Source: Lachnospiraceae bacterium Zagget3 (lineage in GTDB: Bacteria > Bacillota_A > Clostridia > Lachnospirales > Lachnospiraceae). From it: a stretch of DNA of 64,000 bases. The notes beneath the pieces were generated by a model. The model was given only the letters and a program-made list of their open reading frames with translations, made no database searches and was not told the origin of the DNA. Each line of letters opens with the position of its first letter. The first letter of the stretch is position 1. This document shows positions 51,714 through 60,483 of this stretch, in pieces. A program made the translations under genes and the position numbers. The DNA lies in assembly GCA_001941025.1 (NCBI GenBank), contig MSHE01000015.1, positions 73,040 to 137,039 on the forward strand. The letters run 5' to 3'.

Positions 51714-53576
51714 ATGGCATTTATCGAAGCGACAAACGTAACACACCGCTTTGTGCGAAGAGACGAGGAAGGGCAGATGACGGGAGCAGTCTGGGCGTTG
51801 GACGGGATCGACCTCTCCGTGCAGTCCGGCCAGTTTATCGCCATCCTGGGGAAAAACGGTTCCGGGAAATCCACCTTTGCCCGTCACTTAAACGCGCTCC
51901 TCACCCCCACGGAGGGGACGCTTTTTGTGGATGGAAAAGACGCGCGCGACGCGGACGCGGTGTGGGATATCCGCCGCGCCGCGGGGATGATCTTTCAAAA
52001 TCCCGACAACCAGATCGTGGCCGGCGTTGTGGAGGAGGACGTGGCCTTCGGGCCGGAGAATCTGGGCCTTCCGACGGAGAAGATCCGAAACCGGGTGGCC
52101 GACAGCCTGAGGACCGTGGAGATGAGCGACTATCGGCGCCACTCGCCGAACCGCCTCTCCGGCGGGCAAAAGCAGCGGGTGGCCGTGGCCGGCGTGATTG
52201 CCATGCAGCCCCAATGCATTCTCATGGACGAGGCAACCGCCATGCTCGATCCGGGCGGACGCGCGGAGGTGATGGAGACGGCACACCGGCTCCACCGCGA
52301 AGCGGGCGTGACGGTCCTGCTCATCACACACTTTATGGAGGAGGCCGCCGGAGCGGACTATGTGTATGTATTGGATGAAGGGAAAATCGCCCTGCAGGGC
52401 ACCCCGCGCGAAGTCTTCTCCCGGGAGGAAGAGCTGTTGGAGCACGGCCTTTCCATGCCGCCGATCGGACAGCTGGCCGGGGCGCTGCGGCGGGACGGAC
52501 TCCCGATTCCGAAGGGCATCCTGACACGCGCGCAGTTGGTGGAGGCGCTTGGCGCGTGTCTGCGCTCGCCCCGGGCCGCGCAGACGATCCATTCTTTTCG
52601 CGGGGATGCGCGTGCCGGTGGGCCGGGGATCCCGGAAGAAACGGTTTCCGGAACACCTGCTTCTGACCGGGGACAGGATGAGGCGAGGACGGTCGGCAGC
52701 GTGCCTGCCGCCTATGAGGAGACGGGCGGGGAGGCCGCCGCGCGCGGCGAACTCCTTCGTTTGAAGCGCGTCTCCTACACCTACTCGCCCGGCACGGTCT
52801 ACGAGACCCGGGCGCTTAAGAATGTAAATTTTACACTCCGGCAGGGGGAGACCGTCGGGCTGATCGGACCGACCGGATCCGGAAAATCCACCCTCATTCA
52901 GATGTTGAACGGGTTGTTAAAACCAGACGCGGGAACCGTTACATTTAAAGGGCGGGAACTTCCGAAAGGGCACCTGCGCGGCGAGGTCGGGCTGGTCTTC
53001 CAGTTTGCGGAGTCCCAACTGTTCGAGACGACTGTGCTGCGGGATGTGGCTTTCGGCCCGAAAAATCTGGGGCTTAACGAAAAAAAGGCAGAAAAACGCG
53101 CGCAGGAGGCACTGCGTCTGGTCGGGCTTTCCGAAGAATACGAAGAAATGTCCCCGTTTGATCTGTCCGGCGGGGAACAGCGGCGCGCCGCCATTGCGGG
53201 CGTGCTGGCCATGGAGCCGTCCGTGCTGGTTCTGGACGAACCGACGGCGGGACTCGACCCGGAGGGCAGGGAAGAACTGTTTTCCATCATCCGCCGTCTG
53301 CGGGAGACGCGGGGCATCACGGTACTCCTCATCTCCCACAATATGGAGGACATAGCGGAACTGGCGGAACGGATCGTGGTCCTGCGGGAAGGGGAGGTCC
53401 GGATGGAGGGCACCCCGGCCGAGGTGTTCTCCCACGCGCGGGAACTGGAGGAGGCTTCGCTCGCGGTGCCGGAAGTGACCTACCTGATGGCGGATCTGCG
53501 CGCGAAGGGATATCCGGCGGATCTGGCCGTCACCACGGTGGAACAGGCAGAGAAAGCGGTGGAGGAGCTATGTTAG
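51714..53576 (+). CDS. Fused energy-coupling factor ATPase (EcfA1-EcfA2)
   Basis: A 620-residue protein with two complete ABC ATPase domains of the energy-coupling factor (ECF) vitamin transporter in one chain. In most bacteria these are separate proteins, EcfA1 and EcfA2. Domain 1 (about 1-285): Walker A GKNGSGKST (46-54), signature LSGGQKQRVAVAG, Walker B ILMDEATAMLDPGG. Linker: about 285-345, rich in Gly, Ala and Glu. Domain 2 (about 345-600): Walker A GPTGSGKST, signature LSGGEQRRAAIAG, Walker B VLVLDEPTAGLDPEG. All motifs look intact. ecfT overlaps its 3' end by 7 bases. No S-component gene is present, so this is probably the shared module used with several vitamin-specific S-proteins. 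Confidence 0.93.
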   Translation: MAFIEATNVTHRFVRRDEEGQMTGAVWALDGIDLSVQSGQFIAILGKNGSGKSTFARHLNALLTPTEGTLFVDGKDARDADAVWDIRRAAGMIFQNPDNQIVAGVVEEDVAFGPENLGLPTEKIRNRVADSLRTVEMSDYRRHSPNRLSGGQKQRVAVAGVIAMQPQCILMDEATAMLDPGGRAEVMETAHRLHREAGVTVLLITHFMEEAAGADYVYVLDEGKIALQGTPREVFSREEELLEHGLSMPPIGQLAGALRRDGLPIPKGILTRAQLVEALGACLRSPRAAQTIHSFRGDARAGGPGIPEETVSGTPASDRGQDEARTVGSVPAAYEETGGEAAARGELLRLKRVSYTYSPGTVYETRALKNVNFTLRQGETVGLIGPTGSGKSTLIQMLNGLLKPDAGTVTFKGRELPKGHLRGEVGLVFQFAESQLFETTVLRDVAFGPKNLGLNEKKAEKRAQEALRLVGLSEEYEEMSPFDLSGGEQRRAAIAGVLAMEPSVLVLDEPTAGLDPEGREELFSIIRRLRETRGITVLLISHNMEDIAELAERIVVLREGEVRMEGTPAEVFSHARELEEASLAVPEVTYLMADLRAKGYPADLAVTTVEQAEKAVEELC

Positions 53577-54385
53577 CGAACATTACGTTGGGGCAGTTCT
53601 ATCCCGCGGACACCGTCATCCATCGGCTGGACCCGCGTGTGAAGATCGCCGCGACAATTCTTTATATCATATCCTTATTTTTGGTCAACGGGATCGTCGG
53701 CTGGGTGGTCGTGATCGGCGTGCTCGTCGTCGTGATCGGCGTGAGCCGGGTGCCGCCTGTCATGATGTTGAAGGGCGTGCGCGCCATCTGGATCCTCATC
53801 GCGATCACCATCGTCTGCAACCTGTTTTTCACGCAGGCGGGCATACCCTATTTTCAGTGGGGCGTTATCTCGATCACCTCGACGGGCGTTCACAACACGG
53901 TCTACTATACGCTGCGGCTCATCCTGATCGTGGTCGGTGCCTCCGTCATGACGCTCACCACGTCGCCGAACCGCCTGACGGACGGCATGGAGCGCGCGTT
54001 GTGGCCGCTTCACCGGATCGGCGTTCCGGTGTCGGAGATCGCGCTTATGATGTCCATCGCGCTGCGCTTTGTCCCGATCCTCGGTGAGGAGGCGGAAAAA
54101 GTCAAAAAAGCCCAGCTCGCGCGGGGCGCCGACTTCGATGAAGGCGGACCGTTCCACCGCGTGCGCGGGCTTGTGCCGATCATCGTGCCGCTGTTTGTAT
54201 CCGCGTTCCGGCGGGCAAACGATTTGTCGCTCGCGATGGAGGCGCGGTGCTATCGCGGCGGGGAGGGGCGCACAAAGATGTATCCGCTTCGGTATGAAAA
54301 CAGGGACTATATCGGCTACGCGCTCACGCTGGTGTTCTTCGCGGCGGTGATCGTGATCCACGTGGTGACCGCCGTCGCCGCGTAG
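53570..54385 (+). CDS. ecfT: Energy-coupling factor transporter transmembrane protein EcfT
   Basis: A 271-residue membrane protein that links the ECF ATPases to substrate-binding S-components. The N-terminal GQFYPADTVIHRLDPRVKI is typical, and several membrane segments follow. The two cytoplasmic coupling helices end in the Ala-Arg-Gly-type motifs, seen here as KAQLARGADF and MEARCYRGG. The start overlaps the ecfA stop by 7 bases, and truA follows after 11 bases. The order ecfA-ecfT-truA-rplM-rpsI is the standard Firmicute ribosomal block. Confidence 0.95.
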   Translation: MLANITLGQFYPADTVIHRLDPRVKIAATILYIISLFLVNGIVGWVVVIGVLVVVIGVSRVPPVMMLKGVRAIWILIAITIVCNLFFTQAGIPYFQWGVISITSTGVHNTVYYTLRLILIVVGASVMTLTTSPNRLTDGMERALWPLHRIGVPVSEIALMMSIALRFVPILGEEAEKVKKAQLARGADFDEGGPFHRVRGLVPIIVPLFVSAFRRANDLSLAMEARCYRGGEGRTKMYPLRYENRDYIGYALTLVFFAAVIVIHVVTAVAA

Positions 54386-54396
54386 TGGAGGTAAAT

Positions 54397-55140
54397 ATGA
54401 AACGAATCAAGCTCATCGTCGCCTACGACGGAACCAACTACTGCGGTTGGCAGATCCAGAACAACGGTCCGACGATCGAGGAAGAGTTGAACAAGGCGCT
54501 TTCCCATCTGCTCGGGGAGGACATCCATGTCATCGGCGCGAGCCGGACGGACGCGGGCGTGCATGCGCGCGGCAACGTGTGTGTCTTTGACACCGGGACG
54601 CGGATCCCGCCGGAGAAGATCTGCTTTGCCGTCAACATGGGCCTGCCCGAGGACATCGTGGTACAGTCCTCATGCGAGGTGGACCCCGACTGGCATCCGC
54701 GGAAGCGCGAGAGCACAAAGACCTATGAATATCGGATCTTAAACCGTCCGGTCGCCCTGCCGACGGAGCGGGTCGACACCTACTTTACCCACACGCCGCT
54801 GGATCTTGACGCGATGCGGCAGGCGGCGTCCTATGTGGTCGGAGAACACGATTTCGCGAGCTTTTGCGCCTCCGGAGCGGAGGTGGGGAAGAGCACCGTG
54901 CGCACGGTGTATTCCTGCAAAATCTCGGAGGAGGACGGCCTTATCTCGATCCGGATATCCGGGAGCGGATTCCTCTACAATATGGTGCGGATCCTCGTAG
55001 GTACGCTGCTGGAAATCGGCCGGGGACAGCGCGCGCCGGAGGACATGAAAGAGATTCTCCTGGCGCGTGACCGGAACGCGGCCGGGCCGACCGCGCCGGC
55101 AAAAGGGCTCACTCTTGCGGGGATTTCTTACGAAGAATGA
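54397..55140 (+). CDS. truA: tRNA pseudouridine(38-40) synthase
   Basis: A 247-residue enzyme that converts uridines 38-40 in the tRNA anticodon stem to pseudouridine. The catalytic Asp is in GASRTDAGVHARGN. Other signatures are MKRIKLIVAYDGTNYCGWQIQ at the N-terminus and SGSGFLYNMVRILVGTLLEIGRG near the end. The ATG at 54397 follows GTGGAGGTAAAT; the GTG at 54385 is part of that ribosome site. Phased A-tracts of the rplM promoter region begin at its stop codon. Confidence 0.96.
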   Translation: MKRIKLIVAYDGTNYCGWQIQNNGPTIEEELNKALSHLLGEDIHVIGASRTDAGVHARGNVCVFDTGTRIPPEKICFAVNMGLPEDIVVQSSCEVDPDWHPRKRESTKTYEYRILNRPVALPTERVDTYFTHTPLDLDAMRQAASYVVGEHDFASFCASGAEVGKSTVRTVYSCKISEEDGLISIRISGSGFLYNMVRILVGTLLEIGRGQRAPEDMKEILLARDRNAAGPTAPAKGLTLAGISYEE

Positions 55141-55142
55141 CG

Positions 55143-55209
55143 AAAAATGCCGAAAAATAGCGAAAAATCGCAAAAATCGGTTGACACCAAAAGACGGTTG
55201 TACTATAAT
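55143..55209 (+). promoter_or_regulatory. rplM promoter with phased A-tracts (UP element)
   Basis: TTGACA at 55181-55186 and TATAAT at 55204-55209, both consensus and spaced 17 bases. Directly upstream are four A5 tracts starting at 55143, 55153, 55163 and 55172, spaced 10, 10 and 9 bases. A-tracts in phase with the helix bend DNA and act as UP elements for RNA polymerase, as expected for a strong ribosomal promoter. Confidence 0.85.
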
Positions 55210-55248
55210 ACCTAAGTCTGACAAAGTACGTTTTTAGGAGGAAAACTC

Positions 55249-55677
55249 ATGGATACATATATGCCGAAAGCGGAAGACATCGAACGGAAATGGTATGTCG
55301 TCGACGCTTCGCAGTACACGCTGGGCCGCATGACCAGTGAGGTCGCCAAGATCCTGCGGGGAAAGCACAAACCGATGTACACGCCGCACGTCGATACCGG
55401 CGATTACGTGATCGTGGTCAACGCGGACAAGGTCAACGTGACCGGAGATAAGATGAACCAGAAAAAATATTATCATCATTCCGAATATGTCGGTGGAATG
55501 AAAGAGACGAATTTAAAGGAAATGCTCGCCAAACACCCCGAGCGGGTAGTCGAGCACGCGGTCAAAGGAATGCTCCCGAAGGGACCTCTGGGCAGACAGA
55601 TGTACAGGAAGCTGTTCGTCTACGCCGGGCCGGAGCACAAGCACGCGGCACAGCAGCCGGAAGCCTTAACATTCTGA
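55249..55677 (+). CDS. rplM: 50S ribosomal protein L13
   Basis: A 142-residue large-subunit protein that binds 23S rRNA early in assembly. Signatures are [46 protein letters not shown], and the end region [36 protein letters not shown]. The ATG follows TAGGAGGAAAACTC. rpsI follows after 19 bases, as in nearly all bacteria. Confidence 0.99.
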   Translation: MDTYMPKAEDIERKWYVVDASQYTLGRMTSEVAKILRGKHKPMYTPHVDTGDYVIVVNADKVNVTGDKMNQKKYYHHSEYVGGMKETNLKEMLAKHPERVVEHAVKGMLPKGPLGRQMYRKLFVYAGPEHKHAAQQPEALTF

Positions 55678-55696
55678 TCGGGAGGAAGGAGAGTAC

Positions 55697-56089
55697 ATGG
55701 CAGAAAACACGTTTTACGGAACAGGCAGAAGAAAAAAATCCGTTGCCCGCGTTTATTTAAAACCCGGCACCGGCAAGATCACGGTTAACAAGCGTGACAT
55801 CGATGACTACTTTGGCTTTGAGACGTTAAAGATCATCGTTCGCCAGCCGTTTGTCGCCACGGATACATCCGACCGGTTTGATGTGATGGTCAACGTCAAG
55901 GGCGGCGGCTACACCGGACAGGCCGGGGCCATCCGCCACGGCATCGCCCGCGCGCTGCTGACCGTAGACGAGGAGTACCGTCCGGCGCTCAAGAAAGCGG
56001 GGTATTTAACGAGAGACCCTCGTATGAAGGAGCGGAAGAAGTATGGATTGAAATCCGCGAGACGCGCGCCGCAGTTTTCGAAGAGATAA
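55697..56089 (+). CDS. rpsI: 30S ribosomal protein S9
   Basis: A 130-residue small-subunit protein whose C-terminal tail reaches the P-site tRNA. The signature [27 protein letters not shown] and the closing [17 protein letters not shown], with terminal Lys-Arg, are intact. The ATG follows GGAAGGAGAGTAC. A bidirectional terminator follows. Confidence 0.99.
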   Translation: MAENTFYGTGRRKKSVARVYLKPGTGKITVNKRDIDDYFGFETLKIIVRQPFVATDTSDRFDVMVNVKGGGYTGQAGAIRHGIARALLTVDEEYRPALKKAGYLTRDPRMKERKKYGLKSARRAPQFSKR

Positions 56090-56123
56090 AAAATTTCCGA
56101 GCAGATGCTCGGAAATTTTTTTT
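56088..56123. terminator. Bidirectional terminator between rpsI and thiC
   Basis: AAATTTCCGAGC at 56091-56102 pairs perfectly with GCTCGGAAATTT at 56107-56118 around AGAT. Runs of A before and T after serve both strands. Confidence 0.9.
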
Positions 56124-57432
56124 ATAAGATATCGATTTCCTCCCCGGACAGCGCCTTATTCATACTTCTTACCGCGCAGAACTTCCCGCACATCGAGCAT
56201 GTATCGCTGTGGTCGTCCTCCGGCGCCCGCGACTCCCGGATTGCCCGTGCCGTCTCCGGATCGAGCGCGCAGGCAAACTGCGCGTCCCAGTCGAGATTCC
56301 TCCGGGCCTCGGCCATCGCGTCGTCTAAGTCCCTCGCGTGGGGGATGCCCTTCGCGATATCCGCCGCGTGGGCCGCGATCTTGGACGCGATGATCCCCTG
56401 CCGCACATCCTCGACATCCGGAAGCGCCAGATGTTCCGCCGGCGTGACATAGCACAGGAACGCCGCGCCGTTCGCGGCGGCGACGGCCCCGCCGATGGCG
56501 GCGGTGATGTGGTCATAGCCGGGCGCGATGTCCGTGACGAGCGGCCCCAGCACATAGAACGGGGCGCCCAGACAGAGGGCCTCCTGCACTTTCATATTGG
56601 CCGCGATCTGATCGAGCGGCACATGCCCCGGGCCTTCCACCAGGACCTGCACGTTGTGGTCCCAGGCGCGCCGGGTCAGCTCGCCGATCCGGATGAGCTC
56701 CTCGATCTGGCAGACATCCGTGGCGTCCGCGAGACACCCGGGCCGGCAGGCGTCGCCCAGAGAGATCGTCACATCGTATTCTTCACAGATATCCAGAATC
56801 TCATCGTAATATTCATAGAACGGGTTTTCCTCCCCGGTCATGCTCATCCAGGCAAAGACGAGGCTGCCGCCGCGGCTTACGATATTCATCTTCCGGCCTT
56901 GTTCCCGGATCTGTTCGATCGTCTTTCGCGTAATCCCGCAGTGGAGCGTCACAAAGTCGACGCCGTCCTCGGCGTGGAGACGCACGACCTCCACAAAGTC
57001 CCGCGCGGAGAGTGTGCCCAGATCCCGCTGGTAGTGGATGACACTGTCATAGACCGGCACCGTGCCAATCAGGGCCGGACACTCGGCGGTGAGCTTCTTT
57101 CGAAACGGCTGGGTATCGCCGTGGCAGGAGAGGTCCATGATCGCTTCCGCTCCGAGATCAATGGCGCTTTGCACCTTTTCCATTTCGATGTCATAATCCC
57201 TGCAGTCCCGGGAGATGCCGAGGTTCACGTTGATCTTTGTGCGCAGCATGCTGCCGACCCCCTCGGGATCCAGGCAGGTGTGCAGCCGGTTGGCCGGGAT
57301 GGCGACTTTGCCCTCCGCGAGAAGGGACATCAGCTTTTCGGCATCCATGTGTTCCTTTTCGGCAACGGTCCGCATCTGCGGGGTAAGGATGCCCTTTCTG
57401 GCGGCATCCATCTGTGTGGTGTATGTACTCAT
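56122..57432 (-). CDS. thiC: Phosphomethylpyrimidine synthase
   Basis: A 436-residue radical SAM enzyme that rearranges aminoimidazole ribotide into hydroxymethylpyrimidine phosphate for thiamine synthesis. The ATG at 57432 follows GAAGGAGGAATACT; the frame upstream crosses the promoter. Core segments include [30 protein letters not shown]-like [20 protein letters not shown], and [16 protein letters not shown]. The C-terminal cluster motif reads CSMCGKFC (CX2CX3C), one residue shorter than the CX2CX4C of the E. coli type. It is the shorter, clostridial/archaeal size class. It is the only thiamine gene here, with a very short leader. Confidence 0.95.
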   Translation of the reverse strand: MSTYTTQMDAARKGILTPQMRTVAEKEHMDAEKLMSLLAEGKVAIPANRLHTCLDPEGVGSMLRTKINVNLGISRDCRDYDIEMEKVQSAIDLGAEAIMDLSCHGDTQPFRKKLTAECPALIGTVPVYDSVIHYQRDLGTLSARDFVEVVRLHAEDGVDFVTLHCGITRKTIEQIREQGRKMNIVSRGGSLVFAWMSMTGEENPFYEYYDEILDICEEYDVTISLGDACRPGCLADATDVCQIEELIRIGELTRRAWDHNVQVLVEGPGHVPLDQIAANMKVQEALCLGAPFYVLGPLVTDIAPGYDHITAAIGGAVAAANGAAFLCYVTPAEHLALPDVEDVRQGIIASKIAAHAADIAKGIPHARDLDDAMAEARRNLDWDAQFACALDPETARAIRESRAPEDDHSDTCSMCGKFCAVRSMNKALSGEEIDIL

Positions 57433-57450
57433 AGTATTCCTCCTTCCTCG

Positions 57451-57480
57451 ATTATACCCCGTGCCCGCCACCCCTTGCAA
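57451..57480 (-). promoter_or_regulatory. Promoter of thiC
   Basis: On the minus strand, TTGCAA (57475-57480) and TATAAT (57451-57456) are spaced 18 bases. The -10 box lies about 18 bases before the start codon, so the leader holds little more than the ribosome site. Confidence 0.65.
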
Positions 57481-57552
57481 GATGAAAGTGCGCCGTGTTT
57501 TGCCGGCCGGGTTTCTTCCCCGCGCCGTTGGGCCGGAATCCGAAATTGGTGG

Positions 57553-57581
57553 TTTTACTTTTTTGGGGAGTGTGTTATAAT
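57553..57581 (+). promoter_or_regulatory. Promoter of the YbjQ-family gene
   Basis: A good TATAAT at 57576-57581 with a weak -35 (TTTTAC at 57553-57558, spaced 17). The leader of about 80 bases contains the hairpin repeat at 57613-57640. Confidence 0.5.
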
Positions 57582-57612
57582 ATTGCACAGTGTGAGTTTA
57601 TGTATAGTTTAT

Positions 57613-57640
57613 GAACGAAGTTCCCGAGATGAACGCTCGG
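57613..57640 (+). repeat. Shared leader hairpin sequence, copy 2
   Basis: GAACGAAGTTCCCGAG followed by ATGAACGCTCGG, differing from 44226-44253 at one base. It lies 28 bases before the YbjQ-family start, again just ahead of the ribosome site (AAGGAGGG). The CCGAG/CTCGG hairpin is kept. Confidence 0.75.
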
Positions 57641-57668
57641 AGCAAAACGATTCAAGGAGGGAAACGCG

Positions 57669-57980
57669 ATGTTACTTGCAACGACAAATTATATTACCGG
57701 AAAAGAAGTAGAGATCCTTGGCGTTGTCAAGGGCAACATGATCTTAAGCCGCCATGTCGGGACCGACATCGGCCAGGGCTTCAAACAGATGGTCGGCGGA
57801 GAGTTGAAAAAGTTTACTGAAATGATGAACCAGTCGCGGGAAGAGGCGACCCAGCGCATGGTCGCCGAGGCTGAGAGAATGGGCGCGGACGCGATCATCA
57901 GCATGCGCTATGCCTCCTCCTCCGTTGCGCAGGACGCCGCGGAGGTCATCGCGTACGGCACGGCCGTAAAATTCATATAA
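57669..57980 (+). CDS. YbjQ-family putative heavy-metal-binding protein
   Basis: A 103-residue member of the YbjQ/UPF0145 family, which forms pentameric beta-rich rings and is annotated, on thin evidence, as heavy-metal binding. Family features are MLLATTNYITGKEVEILGVVKGNMILSRHVGTDIGQGFKQMVGGELKKFTEMMN (read in parts), ERMGADAIISMRYASSSV, and AEVIAYGTAVKF. The ATG follows AAGGAGGGAAACGCG. The NYN/LOTUS gene follows after 28 bases, so they may be co-transcribed. Confidence 0.9.
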   Translation: MLLATTNYITGKEVEILGVVKGNMILSRHVGTDIGQGFKQMVGGELKKFTEMMNQSREEATQRMVAEAERMGADAIISMRYASSSVAQDAAEVIAYGTAVKFI

Positions 57981-58008
57981 CCGGCCGGAGCGGCACGGAG
58001 GACAGACT

Positions 58009-58821
58009 ATGGCAGAAGAGAAGCGATTTGCCCTGTTGATCGACGTGGACAACATCTCCCCGAAATACCTGGACGTGATGGTAAACGAGGCGAAGGCCTA
58101 CGGTACGCTCAGCATCCGCCGGGCGTACGGGGACTGGACGGACAACCAGAAGAAGAACTGGAAAAAACGCCTTCTTACCTATTCCATCATTCCCATCCAG
58201 CAATTTTCCTATACGACGGGGAAAAATTCATCCGACTCTTCGATGATCATCGACGCGATGGACATCCTGTACACGGACGAGGCGGACGGCTTTATCCTGG
58301 CGACATCCGACAGCGACTTTACGCGGCTGGCCATGCGGCTTCGCGAGGCGGGAAAGACCGTGGTCGGCATGGGAGAGTCCAAGACGCCGTATTCGTTTAT
58401 CCAGTCCTGTGACACCTTTAAGGCGCTCGATGTCCTCTTTCAGAATACGCTCACGGAAGAAGAGCAGGAGCAGAGCCAGAGTGAGGATTCCTCCTCCGGA
58501 GAAGAGGAAGCACAGGCGGAGACTTCGTCCATCACGAAGCTTTCCCGGATCCGGAAAGCCATCTTTGACATTCTGGACAAAAATTCCGACGAGGACGGAC
58601 GGATGCTGCTCGCCGATCTGGGACGGCTGCTTTCCAAGCGTTTTCCGGACTTTGACGAGCGCAATTACGGGCGCTACCGGAAGTTCAGCGAATTTATCCG
58701 CGACTTGGACGGCGTGGAGCTCGAGATGATCTCATCCGACGACCCGCGGAAGTCGGCCGTGGCCTATGTGCGAAGGACGAGTCCCGAATCGACCAAAGGG
58801 AACAAAACAGGCAAAAAATAA
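58009..58821 (+). CDS. NYN-domain putative RNase with C-terminal OST-HTH/LOTUS domain
   Basis: A 270-residue protein. The N-terminal NYN domain (about 5-145) belongs to the PIN-like nuclease superfamily; acidic residues expected at the metal site are in LLIDVDNISPKY, DSSMIIDAMD and LATSDSDFTRLAMRLRE. An acidic Ser/Glu linker (about 148-175) leads to a C-terminal domain (about 178-255) with the pattern of OST-HTH/LOTUS RNA-binding folds (ISLxxL-like MLLADLGRLLSKRFPDFDERNYG, YRKFSEFIRDLDGVEL). A role in RNA decay or processing is likely, but substrates are unknown. The ATG follows GGCACGGAGGACAGACT. The exporter gene follows after 34 bases. Confidence 0.85.
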   Translation: MAEEKRFALLIDVDNISPKYLDVMVNEAKAYGTLSIRRAYGDWTDNQKKNWKKRLLTYSIIPIQQFSYTTGKNSSDSSMIIDAMDILYTDEADGFILATSDSDFTRLAMRLREAGKTVVGMGESKTPYSFIQSCDTFKALDVLFQNTLTEEEQEQSQSEDSSSGEEEAQAETSSITKLSRIRKAIFDILDKNSDEDGRMLLADLGRLLSKRFPDFDERNYGRYRKFSEFIRDLDGVELEMISSDDPRKSAVAYVRRTSPESTKGNKTGKK

Positions 58822-58855
58822 AGAAATCCATTTTTTAGGAAGAAGATGAGTTAAA

Positions 58856-60463
58856 ATGGCAATGGCGGAAAGCTTGCCGGATCGCAAAAGGAATCTGATC
58901 TTTCTCAATGTGGTAATCTCGTGCTGTGCGGCGTCGATCTTACAGACGGCACTCAACACGGCTCTGGCCACGATCACAACAGATTTAAACATTACGGAGA
59001 CCACGGTGCAGTGGCTGGTAAGCGGGTATTCCCTGGCAATGGGGATCGTCATGCCGCTGACGGCGTTTTTGATCCGAAGAGTCAAGACGAAGAACTTGTA
59101 TCTCTTCGGACTTTGTCTGTTCATCATCGGACTGGTGATCGACATCTTCGCGCCGAACTTTGCGGTCCTGCTGATCGGCCGGGTGTTCCAGGGCTGCGGC
59201 AACGGCATCCTGATCGCCATGACGCAGGTGGTCATCCTGTCCATCTTTCCGCCGGCCAAACAGGGGACGGCGATGGGGTGGTACGGACTCGCGGTCAGCG
59301 CGATGCCGGCCATCGCGCCCACGCTGGGCGGCGTCCTCGTGGAGACGGTCGGCTGGAGAGCGATCTTCCTGCTGGCACTGGCCGTGCTGGTGTTCGCGCT
59401 CGTCATGGCGCTGTTCGTGTTTGAAAATGTCCTGGAGACCTCAAAGATCCACCTCGACATGCCATCCTTTATCCTAAGTATCTTCGCCTTCGGCGGATTG
59501 ACGCTGGGTGTCGGCAACGTGGGCTCATACGGCATACGGAACCCGTTCGTGTACATTCCGCTGATCATCGGCGCTGTCACAATGGTCATATACGTCCGGC
59601 GGCAGCTGCGCCGCAAGGAGCCGTTTTTGGATTTCAACATCCTGCGGATCAGAGAGGTGGCGATCGGCGTTATCGCCAGCATGGTTCTCTACTTTGTTCT
59701 GATGGGATCCTCCGTGTTGGTGCCGCTGTATGTCCAGAATGTCAAGGGCGCGACGGCGGTCATGGCCGGACTGGTCACGCTTCCCGGGTCCGTCTGTATG
59801 GCGGTCATCAGCCCGTTCTCGGGGCGGATCTATGACCGGATGGGCATTAAGAGGCTGTTTGTTTTGGGTTCGGCCCTGCTGGTCATCAGCAGCGTGCTTA
59901 TGTTTACGCTGCGCGAATCGCAGGCGCTGCCGTTTGCGTCCGTCTACTGCGTGATCCGTTACATTGCCATCGGACTCATGATGATGCCGCTTATCACATG
60001 GGGCACCACGCATGCCGGAAGAGCAAAGATGGCGGATGCCTCGGCGATGCTATCGGCGCTGCGCACGATCGGCGGCGCGGTCGGTACGGCGGTATTTGTC
60101 GGCATCAGCTCCGTCGTGGCGCTTCGTGTCGCGGGCAATGGCATGGCGCAAACTTCCGCGGAGATGCGCGGCATGAACATCGCGTTCCTCGTGATGGCCT
60201 TTGTGTCGTGTGTGCTGTTGTTTATCGCGATCTTCCTGGTGAAGGGAAAGAAAGCAGAAGCCGCGGAAAAAGAGATTTCACCAGAATCGGCCGAAGAGCG
60301 GCAGGATGAGGAAGTGGTCGAAGCCGTGGAGGGCTCGAAGGCAATGGAAGGTTTCAATATAGCGGAGAAAGTTCCGCAGCCCGGGGCCATGGAGATCCTC
60401 GAAGAGGAGGCCGAAAAACAGCAGCTCGACGGGGAAGCCGGAGAACAGAAACCGGAAGAGTAA
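58856..60463 (+). CDS. DHA2-family MFS drug/proton antiporter
   Basis: A 535-residue membrane transporter with the 14-helix layout of the DHA2 (EmrB/QacA) branch of the major facilitator superfamily. Motifs seen are TTDLNITETTVQWLVSGYSLAMGIVMPLTAFLIRR, GRVFQGCGNGILIAMTQ, and motif C AMPAIAPTLGGVLVE typical of antiporters. It probably expels drugs or metabolites using the proton gradient. The last 80 residues are a charged, Glu-rich cytoplasmic tail. It starts at 58856 after AGGAAGAAGATGAG. A terminator follows. Confidence 0.92.
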   Translation: MAMAESLPDRKRNLIFLNVVISCCAASILQTALNTALATITTDLNITETTVQWLVSGYSLAMGIVMPLTAFLIRRVKTKNLYLFGLCLFIIGLVIDIFAPNFAVLLIGRVFQGCGNGILIAMTQVVILSIFPPAKQGTAMGWYGLAVSAMPAIAPTLGGVLVETVGWRAIFLLALAVLVFALVMALFVFENVLETSKIHLDMPSFILSIFAFGGLTLGVGNVGSYGIRNPFVYIPLIIGAVTMVIYVRRQLRRKEPFLDFNILRIREVAIGVIASMVLYFVLMGSSVLVPLYVQNVKGATAVMAGLVTLPGSVCMAVISPFSGRIYDRMGIKRLFVLGSALLVISSVLMFTLRESQALPFASVYCVIRYIAIGLMMMPLITWGTTHAGRAKMADASAMLSALRTIGGAVGTAVFVGISSVVALRVAGNGMAQTSAEMRGMNIAFLVMAFVSCVLLFIAIFLVKGKKAEAAEKEISPESAEERQDEEVVEAVEGSKAMEGFNIAEKVPQPGAMEILEEEAEKQQLDGEAGEQKPEE

Positions 60464-60483
60464 AAATCACACAGAGAGAAAAG

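Noticed and set aside
57433..57660. TPP riboswitch upstream of thiC
   Set aside because: Neither strand shows the CTGAGA and ACCTGATCTGGATAATGCC blocks, and the thiC promoter is too close to the start codon.
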